Positions 52,020 to 62,000 of a DNA stretch of 62,000 nt are shown here, piece by piece (the first letter of the stretch is position 1; each line of letters opens with the position of its first letter). Made by a program: the position numbers and the translations under genes. The DNA is taken from positions 1 through 62,000 of the forward strand of contig JAQGDQ010000233.1 in assembly GCA_030141605.1 (NCBI GenBank). Direction: 5' to 3'. The DNA comes from Tubiluchus corallicola. Its lineage: Eukaryota; Priapulida; Priapulimorpha; Priapulimorphida; Tubiluchidae. The notes beneath the pieces are model-generated. The model saw nothing but the letters and a program-made list of their open reading frames with translations, did no database searches and was not told the DNA's origin.

Positions 52020-55000
52020 CTGTAAAATTTGAACAGGTTGCATTTATAATAGACAAATTTGTTTGCTGCAAGGTACACTTTGTGCCTAAAACCTCAAGAT
52101 ATGTCATTTTGATAGGAAAAAATAAAAGACAAAGAGTCAAAGGCACTCAAAATGCCAGTATATTTACAAAATGGATTTCGGACAATGGAGCATTCACTTA
52201 CAAAATATGTGTGCCAAAGTAATCCCCTGCCACTAAACTCAAGTGCCAAGTTTAGTTGTTTTGGTTTTAGTGATTTTCGAAACACAGTAGAATAAAAAGT
52301 GTAAAAATAGACTAATACCAAATAACACGAATTAATTCAGAACATTCCATTACAAAGTCAAAGTCATACGCTTTGATTTCTACTACTTATACTACTCTCC
52401 ACATGCAAGTATGACTGTGTTGGTGTTAGTGATTTTGTAGAGTAGACTAAAAATCTTCTGGTTCTTCCGATTTCTATGGCTCTGCAGCTACTGTACTATG
52501 CAAAATGTCTGAACAGACACTGCGGCAAATGGATGGAGGTCCTACATCTCTGAATCTCTGAAAATGCTTGTTAGGCAGAGAATAACAATAAATAATATCC
52601 TGTCTTCTGAATGGCCAAAACCACAGTATTCTGTTGCTTCCCTTGTACAGGATTCACAAGTTCATGATAACTGAAAGAAGGTTGTTGAACGCTGTATTCA
52701 CAAAGATACACGAATGCACGAACAAATTCACAAAGATATAGTGTCATCCAGAAAAAACATTGCCTCCATATCCTTTATCTGAGGCATTTGTAGGCATTTC
52801 TAAAGGTGACTCATATCAAAAGCTTCATAGAGAAACACCGTGTAGAATAAGTCTTTTCTGCATAAACATATTTATTTTTCAACACAGAATTAACAATAAA
52901 GCAGTATAACTGCTTAACTGAAGTTTTTTCTGTTGGTAATTAAATAGCTAATAATTATCACACAAGTTTACAGGTTTACAAAAGTATTGCAGTGGACTAA
53001 GTAAATGCTATTTTATCTTAAGAATGTTTATACAAGAAAAAGGTTGATGTTGTTCCCAAAACAGAACCAAATGGTAGATATATCAATAAAATCAGACTAG
53101 CCAGGCAAAACAATTTTACACTAAAAGCATAACATGCTTACACGTGTAGCATTCTTTCGTAACTATATGTGACTAAACTTTTCTTTTGGCAGAAATAATA
53201 TACAATTGTGTTTCATGCAACAATAGGTTTACAGAATCAGAAAAATCAAATGAGCCATAAAGAAACAATCTAACTTTACAACTACTTGAATAATTAAGAA
53301 AGTTAATACAAAAATTTGTAATTCTACAAATTTTATTATGAAATTACTGACGTACAGTGTCATATAACAGACATTCCAATTGATGTAACAATATTTCCTC
53401 TACATGAAAATTACAATTATCACATAATAGTAACTCAGATAATTTACGTAGATACAGTGTAATAGAGATACTTGGTGGTGGTTTTGGTAGGAAATTTAAA
53501 GTTCTTTGGAAAGAAGAGAAATTGGGCTACACAATAATCTGTATCTCTTTTACAAATGCCTCAACCAGAATGAGTTGGTTTGAGGGAAGATTTTTTCTGG
53601 ACAACCGTGTATATTACTCATACATTACCTTACAAGCCTCATGTGACCAGAGCTTTGGGGCTGCACTGTCAGGATTTTTCACCACTAACTCAGTCCACTG
53701 CCATGGTAACTCTGGGCGCATTGTAAGAAGCCAAACATCACTGTAAATCTATCAAAAAAGTCATTTTATTTTTTGAATTATGATAATAAATAAGTACATG
53801 TTTTTTGAATGTCCTTAAGGTCAAGCAACCAAAATAACCTGGCTTTACTTGGTTCCCTTAAAATCATCTTGCATTAACGTCATTTTCACCTACTTTTCAA
53901 AAGTTTCAAAAACTTTCAAAAAGTTTTAATTGAAGTTTAAATAAAAATCAATTTAAATTTCATTAAGCACTTCAAAGAAATTATCAAAGGTAAAGTAAAG
54001 TAAGTAAAACGCACCTTATTTGGTCCACCACACCCTCCAATAATCAGCAAGTGGTGTTTATCGAGCAATATCTATGAAGAAATGAGAAAAGAAATAAATG
54101 AGGCCAGTTTTGGCAAAGCTGGAATAGGCACTACATAAACTTTACGCTAAATCAAAGCAAAAGTAAAAATTGTTAGTATTCCATCACAGAACTCCATCAT
54201 AAACTCTTAGCGAAAATGACAAAATAATAAATATTTAACAGTTATTGTGACCAACATCTGCTGCAATGTAGTGACCAGAAGGACAATATGTTTGTTTTCA
54301 AAAAAGTGTTTTTATTCCCATTATATTTTGGCATTTTCTGCCAATTCTACATGAGACAAAAATGTGCTCAAAGAATGCAACTTATAACTTCTTACATGTG
54401 AGTGATTGTATCTAGGCAATGGCTGAACTTCTGATGTCGGAATTCTGCACCATTTAAACTGTTCCAAATCAAGCATCCACACATCATTAAAACTAAAAGA
54501 AAAAGCTGTGTGAGAAACAGAAATGTGAAAAACCTTCTTAAGCAAATTTCTGAAAAGTACTACCAACTGTTATACTACCACAACCAGAAAAATTAATTTA
54601 TACAAATTTCATAAAATGTCAAGCAGATCCCAAAAGTCTAACGCAAATAAAAACGCTAAAAATCAAACTCTTGCTACTGCATTACACTACACTTACCAAC
54701 TTACACCTTGGCATCCTCCAAACACAATCATATTTTTTCCAATAACAGTTGCTGAGTGACCTGCCATTGGCTTAGGTGAAACTGATGGCGGTGTATTGAC
54801 GGCTGTCCATTTGTTAGTGTTAGTCGCATACACATGAACCTAAAATACACAGAATTTTATCAACAGAAAATTTTAAAAAACAAGGGAATGTAGAAATAGA
54901 TGCCTAGGGATGAGAAATTTTCTAAAATCAGATTAGGCAACAACTCAACAATGTTAGTCAAGAATTCTTAAGATTCAACTCGTGATACATATATCGTAGC

Positions 55001-58000
55001 TAAGGAATTATTCTCTATTGAAAAAATAGTAAAACTGTTATAATTTTAATGTAAAAAAAGGTTTTTGTCTTTTTACTAACTTAGTAATTAGTAATTGCTA
55101 CATTTCACACACTCTCATTAATGATAATATTAAATCTATCTTTCATCATATTGATACAGTAGGTGCCGCTTAATAGACTCACTTTGTGATCGAAGTGTTT
55201 TGACCTAATTAACCAACTGATTCAATTAGCCGACAGATATAGCCTATTATTACTACATGTAAAGAAGTATGAGTCATGACTCATCACCTCAGTATGCATT
55301 GCATACTAAAGGCTTTAAAAGAATTTTAGAAACAAATTAATGTCAAAATTCCTACATGCAATTATTTAAGAATATTAATTTATATAAGTGAATTAATAAA
55401 AACAGAAAATAAAAAATCGCACAAATCTGATTATTATACCACCAAAAATTAGAAAAAATCATGCAAGGTTGGTTACTTGATTTGTTCAGGAAGAAGTTTG
55501 TTTATGAAATTCTCGTAATGATCCAAACGTTGAAAATATGTTGCTGTATACCGCACATATTCACCTAGCTACCTAGTGATTGAGCTGCAGTTGGTGGTGA
55601 CCTTGCTTTCCCCTGAAAAGCAGCGGGAATTTCAACAGCAAACCCTTGGGCAAGTGATTAAATGTTTAGCTTCTAGAAACAACGAGGTTAACTGCAGCAG
55701 ACAAGTGGATGACAGATTCAAAGCAAAACCACTAGGCTAACATATTATCGCATATGATAAATGTACTGTACCTACTTACAAATGAAGCCATACTCACCAT
55801 GACTTTTTCTGTGTATAACAGGTACTATGCACAAAATCGACGTAAAGATGATCTAAAAGCAGTAAAAGCTCTTTGGGCACACACAAATGTCTTATTTTAA
55901 CTACGTAAAAGTAAAATATCGAATCAGTTATATGAAGTTATTTGAGTCAGTTACCGTCAGTTTTAATAGACATTTGAATAGGAGCGGCCCGTACCAGACA
56001 TTTTTGAGTCAATTAGGCAACTGATTCTATTAACCATGAGTCTAATAAATGGCACCTACTGTAGTACTTTTTTGTGCTATGAATCAAAATATCAGATATC
56101 TATTATAATATCCTTTAAATATCCAATAAGTCAGAAGAAAAATTGAGAAAAATTTTACACGAGAAACTTTCTAAAGTGAAGTGTCCAAAAATGACAAAAA
56201 ATAACAAAAGCTGACAAAAACACGTTATTAATTTAAAATGGAAGAAACAACTTTATTAAGTTACTTACATTATTAGAAAACAAACTTGACTGATAATATG
56301 GAAACTGGCCTGGTGGCGAATAGCCTCCAAACAACACAAGAAAATCCTTGTACACAACAAGAGAAGAACTAGCTTTCGGACTAGGATATGACCCTAAATA
56401 ATAAAATAGAAAATTGTCTCAATGTATAGAGTGATATGCTTTGCAACAAAACCTTACATGAATTTCTACGTCATTCAATGTGCTCCTTTGGAAGGGTGCT
56501 GCTAAACAACCTAAATTGTATGGTACCTTCACTTTCATGTTTATCGCCATGCGAGCACATTCAAGACTATATTATTAACTGTCAATTCTCAGCACTGATT
56601 GTTTAAACCCAAGCGTATATTTCAAAAATTTTATGAGCAAATATGATAAAAATTTCAAAAAGCTAATTTGATAAAAGTACCTGTAGCCAAAGGCCTAATC
56701 CATTTTCGAGTCTCAAGATCAAACCGCCACAGATCATTAAAAGTTGTACAACTAGCTGTGCACCCACCAAATATAAACATGCTTTTCTGATAGTAGCAAG
56801 AGCAATGAGAAAACCTGTAAAAAAACAATCACTAAAAATAACCCTGAAGTAAAAAAATAAAACATATTTAATTCTGCTCCAGTTCAATTACACCCTGTAT
56901 TACTTCACAGAGCATTTTAACAAAGTTATTTATAATGATTAGCTATAAAAAATACCTATAAAAATGAAATTGTTGAAAATAAATACTTAATTTTAACAAG
57001 ACAATTACGTTGTATAGCCGGACACCGCTATACAAATACTAATTAAATCTTCTGTTTACAAGCCTAAAATTTAACAAACATCAACACATCGTCAGAATTC
57101 CTATTGTCATTTTGCAACAGCCTTGAAAGCACAAAAACCTAATCAGAACTTGAGAGTCCTATTGGCAATCTTAGTGCTATACCCTTTTGAATACTGCTTA
57201 ATGGTGAATAGAATTTCTGAAATCACCTTCACAAAACAACAAAATTTTGAAACTACCAAGCAAAAATTCTTTGAAATAAGTGATGCATAAATTATAAAAT
57301 CTGAAACGCTAGAAAAATCTTGTCAAGTTCAGCATCAAGTTTTGCAAATGTTTTGTGACATAAGTGACTAAACTAACCTCTCCGTGATGGTGGGGCCAGG
57401 TCCTGCTCTTATCATCAGACATTCAAGTGAGCAATCGACATCAAGTGATTTACAAAGACTTGCCTTGGTAACAGTAATCACTCCTGCAAATTTAACAAAA
57501 AATTTCAAATACAAAGAACATAATTTTGTGTTCACACAATTACCATCACAAATTTTAGTAACTTTTAATTATGAGCACTGAAGAAGAAAACATTCAAATT
57601 TAATCAGAGTAAGTGCTATTTTTCAATAAGTGTTAATCACGATAAACTGCTCTGACTGCTGAATTGTCGCAGAACATATCTCTGGGTTGGATAATATTCA
57701 CAGGCAGTTACGTGATGATTTAGATTCTGTTGTTGGTGATATGCTGAAAGCAGGTTTTGTCTCAGTTGTTCACCCAAAGTAATAAGTTCATTTGTAGATT
57801 AAGTATTGCATTTAAGCATTCGGCTTAATAAACTCACAAGCTAATTATAGATATTAAGCTTAGCGATATTAAAGTTTTAGCAAAATTGTGCGATGTAGTC
57901 TAAATTCATTCTTGGGTGTTTAGTGGTACTTTGTCTATGTATGTTGGAGAATAGCGCTAAAGTTCAAAATCATATCAGACAATTAAAAACCGTATAATTA

Positions 58001-58607
58001 GTGAAAAATTTGTGCATCTTTAAAACTCTTAGTGAAAGTTGATATAGTGCAGACATTTTTTCCAAGTCAGGTAATTAGAGTACAACAAAGCACAGATCCA
58101 CCTGCTGGATGAAGGGGCCAATGCAGGTGACTCAGAAGCAAATATAACAGATACAAACATAGCTCAACCTAAATAAATTATATCACAGCTGGAGACACTA
58201 ACAAAGAGGTGTTCAGAAGCCAGAGGAAGAGTTGAACAAACAATGATGCTTAAACAATTATTAAGTGACTATGCAAACAATTCATGTGAAAACTTTAGTC
58301 TCTACTCATGTTCTAGCAACACGGGAAACCCTTTTACCTTATCTATCTGTTTGGTGATTAGACAAACTCTGCCACGTGATTTCACGTATGCTGTCTGATA
58401 GGCTTTTGAGTGATAAAAATAGCAATATTATTTTGGTCACTAAAGAAATAATGACAAGAAACAATTTACTGACAACTTAATTTATAATTCTGCACCTTTA
58501 GCAACACGGTTCCACTTCTTGCAAACAAACATACAAACTTCCAAGTCACTGTATGGAGACAAAAATGACATGATGTACTCCAGCAGTTCTTCTGGTAATG
58601 TTTCCAT
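51135..58607 (-). CDS. FBXO42: F-box/Kelch protein 42 (FBXO42 orthologue), nine coding exons
   Basis: Coding exons, in transcript order, are 58607-58496, 57483-57378, 56814-56681, 56393-56269, 54839-54697, 54492-54396, 54071-54015, 53748-53629 and 52019-51135. They total 1779 nt (592 codons plus TAG) and every junction is GT-AG and in frame. Residues 2-40 form an F-box ([18 protein letters not shown]). Residues about 64-300 form a Kelch propeller with di-glycine turns ([27 protein letters not shown]). Residues about 300-508 are Ser/Thr-rich and probably disordered. Residues 509-592 form a conserved C-terminal block (MQVYVLDV ... [10 protein letters not shown]). This order, including the isolated C-terminal block, is that of vertebrate FBXO42, which is longer (about 717 residues), mainly in the linker. 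Known role of the family: the F-box binds SKP1 of an SCF (SKP1-CUL1) ubiquitin ligase and the Kelch domain binds substrate; p53 is a reported mammalian target. Whether that target holds here is unknown. The start is the first ATG in frame with the F-box. Confidence 0.93.
53629..53748 (-). CDS. FBXO42: FBXO42 coding exon 8: last propeller segment
   Basis: The acceptor is tttgatag; a second AG six bases on (tttacag) would put a stop in frame. The donor is gtaatg. It encodes [20 protein letters not shown], then [20 protein letters not shown]. The vertebrate counterpart has KDAWLLHM ... WAWQPL ... APELWCHPACR. Confidence 0.92.
54015..54071 (-). CDS. FBXO42: FBXO42 coding exon 7: short Kelch exon
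   Basis: This is a 57-nt exon with acceptor tcttcatag and donor gtgcgt. It encodes [19 protein letters not shown]. The vertebrate protein has VIDDATILILGGCGGPNAL at this point, so identity is clear despite the small size. Confidence 0.9.
54396..54492 (-). CDS. FBXO42: FBXO42 coding exon 6: Kelch blade
   Basis: The acceptor is tcttttag and the donor gtaaga. It encodes [20 protein letters not shown], then [12 protein letters not shown]. The vertebrate protein has SNDVWVLDLEQWAWSKP ... PHPRGGQS. Phase fits the preceding exon (2 bases left over) and the exon ends in phase 0. Confidence 0.92.
54697..54839 (-). CDS. FBXO42: FBXO42 coding exon 5: Kelch blade
   Basis: The acceptor is tgtattttag. 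The donor gtaagt follows AGTTG. An alternative GT a few bases upstream breaks the frame into the next exon, so this donor was chosen. It encodes [14 protein letters not shown], then [19 protein letters not shown] and GGCQGVS, matching the vertebrate [21 protein letters not shown] region. Confidence 0.92.
55157..56061. mobile_element. 905-bp TA-flanked inverted-repeat element in FBXO42 intron 4
   Basis: The left end reads CAGTAGGTGCCGCTTAATAG and the right end is its imperfect complement (ending ATGGCACCTACTG). Both are flanked by TA (55155-55156 and 56062-56063). The ends stay similar for about 30 bp, with a further ACTGATTC/AATTAG block inside. CAG termini and a TA duplication are typical of Tc1/mariner-pogo superfamily elements. 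No transposase frame is visible, so this is a non-autonomous copy. It sits wholly within the intron between the SSLFSNN and VHVYATN exons. Confidence 0.8.
56269..56393 (-). CDS. FBXO42: FBXO42 coding exon 4: Kelch blade
   Basis: The acceptor is attatttag and the donor gtaagt after AAT, ending in phase 0. It encodes [20 protein letters not shown], then [21 protein letters not shown]. The vertebrate counterpart reads [20 protein letters not shown] then FGGW, with a proline-rich insert in the same place. Confidence 0.94.
56681..56814 (-). CDS. FBXO42: FBXO42 coding exon 3: Kelch blade
   Basis: The acceptor is ttttttacag and the donor gtactt. It encodes [19 protein letters not shown], then [20 protein letters not shown]. 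This is a full Kelch blade with di-glycine, the aromatic of the NDLW segment and the closing Trp. The vertebrate protein has FSHSACYY ... YVFGGC ... FNDLWRLDL ... KEWIRPLA, which is the strongest single match in the gene. Confidence 0.94.
57378..57483 (-). CDS. FBXO42: FBXO42 coding exon 2
   Basis: This exon encodes residues about 38-72. The acceptor is aaatttgcag and the donor is gttagt. It ends AGPGPTITE plus two bases of an Arg codon, matching the PGTPITQR that leads into the first Kelch blade of vertebrate FBXO42. The first part ([14 protein letters not shown]...) is poorly conserved. Confidence 0.85.
57663..57782 (+). pseudogene. coding-like segment, opposite strand in FBXO42 intron 1
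   Basis: Forty codons are open to a TAA, with a balanced, helix-like composition ([20 protein letters not shown], then GDMLKAGF). An acceptor-like sequence (gaattgtcgcag) precedes it at 57676, and a donor-like gtaagt lies at 57610. The family is not recognised. It may be a relic of a retrocopied or transposon gene, an exon of a nested gene, or chance. Confidence 0.25.
58081..58398 (+). pseudogene. 106-codon coding-like frame with one stop, opposite strand in FBXO42 intron 1
   Basis: One frame runs 106 codons to TGA at 58396 with a single internal TAA at 58174. It reads [20 protein letters not shown]..., then after the stop [20 protein letters not shown] and [11 protein letters not shown]. 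The second part looks like an amphipathic helix or coiled coil. No family is recognised. It lies about 300 bp after the similar segment at 57663, in a different frame, so the two may be parts of one decayed gene. Confidence 0.25.
58496..58607 (-). CDS. FBXO42: FBXO42 coding exon 1: F-box
   Basis: This exon encodes residues 1-37 and the first base of codon 38. It starts [19 protein letters not shown], the canonical F-box opening (LPxELLxxIxSFL), and ends [10 protein letters not shown], the second conserved F-box segment (VCkxW). The intron follows AAAG with donor gtgcag, a weaker donor than the others. A 3' splice site (ttgttgcag) lies 17 nt before the ATG, so a separate 5' UTR exon is likely. 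Confidence 0.92.
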
Positions 58608-59089
58608 GGTTGTTATACTAAAACTGCAACAACCACAAGAAGTTATCACTTATACTGTATCAGTAAGGTAATTTTATAAAATTTTTATAATAAGAATAAT
58701 AACAATATTCTCAAACAAAAATTTGTAATGATGTTAGTCTTCACTTAATGATTCCTTGTTTAGCAAAATTTTGTTTTAAAGACGACAAACTTTTGCTAGC
58801 ATTTTCTCACTTAATGATACGTGCTTCATTTAATCACAATTTTTTGACTTCACTCAAAGCAGTTTTTTATTTTAATAATAACTTTCAGTTAATTTCAAGC
58901 AGTAAAGCACTACCAGTACTTATTGCAGTATTCTGTTCTAAGCTGTCTGTGGTAAAACTACATTATTTACATTTTTATTTTCAGACACACTGCTAACTCT
59001 AAAGACTACATCCATATCAAGCAAAATCTATTTGCAAATTTTACACCACCTTAGTGTAAATTTTATACAAATGAATTCAGCACACAAAC

Positions 59090-59149
59090 CTGTTGGCCCT
59101 TGCTAAGCAACAATTGTCTAATTGCTTTAGATGAATTTCCACAAGCCAT
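59090..59149 (-). other. possible FBXO42 5' exon carrying a small upstream ORF
   Basis: Minus-strand sequence from the ATG at 59149 is open for 20 codons (MACGNSSKAIRQLLLSKGQQ) and then meets a donor-like gtttgt. Spliced to the acceptor just before the F-box exon, it would read two more codons' worth and stop (TTT TAG) 10 nt before the FBXO42 ATG, so it cannot be an N-terminal extension. No ATG-started reading frame through this exon joins the F-box in frame. The 5' boundary is unknown. A transcript read is needed to confirm the exon. Confidence 0.25.
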
Positions 59150-59563
59150 GCTTCGCCAGACTAGCCCCGAGCTTAAATTTTTGGCTGCTTTGCCATGTGT
59201 TAGCTAGCAAAGGCTTCAATGAAGCCAGTTCAAAGTTAACCACTGTTCATCTTCGATCTGTGTTATTTACAGTAAAACAGCAAAGTAGCTGTGCTGCAGC
59301 TTGAAAGAGTAACTGCTAGTTATAGCAAGGCAAACAAAAAAATTAAACAGTAACAAGTTTACACAAATAAATGAAACCCCCAAAAAAACGTACACCCATT
59401 TCATTTGTCTATGACACTATATCTTCCAGTTATTTTACTTTAACTCTCCTCCTAAATTTCCAAAAGGCATTTGCCTCAATTCCACCATCTTTCAATAGAT
59501 GAGATATAATTTGACTGTGCGATATATGTATTAGTGCGGTTAACTACGTCCAGCAATCATACT

Positions 59564-60169
59564 TGTTGGGAGCAGAGTAGGACACTAGCCGAAGTAAGTT
59601 GGCTATGGGCTAGCCCAAGTAGGACGCCTCGTACATGGGCTGCCTAAGTAGGACACTACAGACAGGTCACGAACTGAGTCGTTAACCGTACTGGCAGCTT
59701 TCGTTGTTGTTGTTTATTTAATAATTGAAAACGTCAATACACATGAATAATTTATTATACATCCGACAAAATAGAAATAAGCTAGTAGAACGGCCAATAT
59801 TAAATTTGGCTTCGATATTAATCTTTTTGAAGTAAAATAAGGCCGCTTTTTAGACGATTCCAACATTTGCTTAAGGTTTTCCTATTTTTTATTTTGTCTC
59901 GTTTCACACACAGGTGATCCGTTTCACTAACTCTTGGAGAAATAATTGTTTTCTACTAAATAAACGGACTAGCGAGCTATGTACCCTACATAGTTTCTCT
60001 CTTTAAAGTATTAGATACTTAGTTTAATGTTATAATTATGTTAATGGAGCTAATAATAATGATGATATTATTGTAAAAATACATTTATAAATTGTCACTA
60101 GGACTATCGATCATTATTTTAAAATAAAAGTGTCCTACTTCGGCTAGTGGCATACTCCGCACCCTACAA
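59564..60169. mobile_element. about 600-bp inverted-repeat element upstream of FBXO42
   Basis: Near the left end, GAGTAGGACACTAGCCGAAG matches the complement near the right end (TACTTCGGCTAGTGGCATAC). The inverted ends together cover about 33 bp. Short copies of AAGTAGGAC recur inside the left end. The 4-mer TACT flanks both proposed ends, which is too short to prove a target duplication. No coding potential is seen. It lies about 0.4-1 kb upstream of the FBXO42 5' region and so could overlap its promoter. Confidence 0.6.
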
Positions 60170-60613
60170 TACTCTGCTTGTAATATTACTGTGAGTGAAC
60201 GTTAGTTCAAATCATCACTGAAATAAAACCTGCATATTTGGCACTACTGCTCACGTCATAATGCTGTTGCAATATATATGCTTTTAGTTTAACAAAATTA
60301 ATAAAGTCCAGTTAGTCTAACAACTACTCAAGAAATTACATCAAAATTTAATTATACTCGCTTCGAAGTTTCGCATATTGGCAACAAAAGGAATCTTGTA
60401 CGCTTCGTCGTGGCTTTCAAAGATCTCCGTATGTAACGTGTTTTGGCTGCAAAATAGAAATTGGTCAATTTCAGTATAATGAAAGAAGTCAAACAAGTGA
60501 AAGAGATTATGACAACTGTGAATTAGGAAAACGACGGTAATTTTCAGCTTAAATCAGTTATCACAAAAATTATAAGATCACTGAAATTAAAAGAAGAAGA
60601 AACATAATTAAAA

Positions 60614-61405
60614 GGCAGTGGCTAGAGGTACGGATCCGTACTCGTCTTTTCTGCGATACCGAATACGGATCCGTATTCGTAACTATTTTTGCAACAAATG
60701 CGGAACCGTGCTTTTTGTGACATTTACAAAACATACGGATTTTGACAATTTTTACGACATAGGCGTTTGACCATGTGCCCTGCACATCATTGAAAAGTAC
60801 ATGCCAACTTCATGAAAATGGTTATATGGCATTATACAGCCTGTAGCCGTACCGTTTTCTTCATTACCATTTTCTTCGTAATATAATAGCTACACTGTAA
60901 ATATTAGTTAATCTCCTTTTATTGTCTTGCAAATTGTTAGCTTTGATATAGTGCTGTGTATTGCATAAGCTACTATATAGTACTAATTAATCTACCAACT
61001 ATCTCACAAAATACCCTTACATAAAACCGATAAAGTAGAATTCATCAATAATTGGAAAATATTAAAAAAACGCGTAACACTTCGGACTCATAAATTCATC
61101 ATAATATAGGTGTCTATACTATATAAATATACGACTAGTACAGAAACTTACATGGCAAAAAAGTAGCAAAAACTATCAAAAAGTATTAAAATTCACAATA
61201 TTTCATAAGTCACCATCATGTCATCATGTAGACAAATTCATAGATATGTAATATAGTGTTTTAATGTTTTTTTTTCTTATAATTTTTAACGTACACTAAC
61301 TTGCACAATTGTACACATCAGCCTGTCACTGACTGGTTATACACTGATTTTATGTATGATGTAATTTGTTTTACTCTGTACTAGTGTATAATTTTTGCAA
61401 TAAAG

Positions 61406-61448
<43 letters not shown>

Positions 61449-61848
61449 TGTACTATGTATGTCGTGCTGTGTGAGTTGTCGTTGAAGGTTTATAAGCAAA
61501 ATTGGGGTCTGGCTTGCAATTTATTATTGATTCGCAATTATAACTCCTAGCCTCACATTAAGAAATGGTTTTCAACAATAGGGCACACATACCAGGCCTA
61601 GTCAATTGATTGCCCACATTTTTGCAGATATTGCTGATATGAGGATATTCAATTTCATTCAATCCACGGATTTTGTGGATGCGGATATTTACAGTTGCAG
61701 ATTTTGCGGTTGTTTTGGGGGTATGGCGATCCATATTTTCTCGTTAATATCTTTCGCGGTACGGATCGATCCGTTTTTTTAATGAATGCTTTAGAGACAT
61801 GGATCAGTGCTGCAGTCCGGATACGGATCCGTACCTTTAGTCACTGTC
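60614..61848. mobile_element. 1.2-kb element with about 27-bp terminal inverted repeats and a 9-bp direct repeat
   Basis: The left end starts GGCAGTGGCTAGAGGTACGG and continues ATCCGTA. The right end is the complement with three differences (GACAGTGACTAAAGGTACGG...). The 9-mer TAATTAAAA flanks both sides (60605-60613 and 61849-61857), as expected for a target-site duplication. The palindrome ACGGATCCGTA recurs inside (about 60630, 60664, 61822), with variants near 61755. An 8-9 bp duplication fits hAT or MULE-type elements; CAGTGG termini slightly favour hAT. No transposase is visible. An (AT)n tract at 61411-61446 lies inside. Confidence 0.75.
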
Positions 61849-62000
61849 TAATTAAAACAAACTAAGATGTATAAAGTTCTTTCTCAGAGTGTAAGAGAAT
61901 TGGCAAATTTAAGTAAACAACTAGAGATTCTTAATTGGTTGAACCACGAAAACTATTATATATATTTTTGTTAGTTAAACTTTGGCTGAGACATGATAAT

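Noticed and set aside
51703-52032. 109-codon frame on the plus strand
   Set aside because: It is antisense to the last FBXO42 coding exon, which has strong family support on the other strand.
57384-57581. 65-codon plus frame starting [13 protein letters not shown]
   Set aside because: Its first half is antisense to FBXO42 exon 2; the rest runs into intron.

Overview
This is an AT-rich, gene-poor stretch of an animal nuclear genome. The one gene I can assign is a spliced F-box/Kelch gene with GT-AG introns. Around it are long microsatellites, minisatellites and many decayed inverted-repeat elements. There are no bacterial features such as operons, dense ORFs or ribosome binding sites. The phylum cannot be fixed from the sequence. 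The Kelch protein is clearly diverged from the vertebrate one, so an invertebrate is likely, but that is inference.

Right part (about 50.9-59.2 kb, minus strand): a complete FBXO42 orthologue. I rebuilt it by hand as nine coding exons (58607 down to 51135), all joined in frame, giving 592 residues. It has an N-terminal F-box, a Kelch propeller, a long Ser/Thr-rich linker and a conserved C-terminal block. In other animals this protein is a substrate receptor of SCF ubiquitin ligases. Intron 4 holds a 905-bp TA-flanked element with terminal inverted repeats. Two more inverted-repeat elements lie upstream, at 59.56-60.17 kb and 60.61-61.85 kb; the second is flanked by a 9-bp direct repeat. Intron 1 contains coding-like sequence on the opposite strand, probably a relic.

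Left part (1 to about 50.9 kb): no assignable gene. It holds several long foldback structures (583-833, 3725-4030, 38561-39642, 43118-43881), a composite inverted-repeat element with a subterminal-repeat core (about 16540-18975) and mosaic minisatellites (34520-34990, 22005-22220). It also has a 150-bp dispersed duplication (13371/13902), an exact 43-bp tandem duplication (32388) and compound microsatellites. Between 37.9 and 46.3 kb a few GC-richer open segments with plausible splice signals may be exons of an unrecognised gene. They are listed with low confidence.

I did not find a convincing new multi-gene system. The most unusual signal is the density of large, imperfect, apparently unrelated foldback elements, together with the elements clustered in and upstream of FBXO42.
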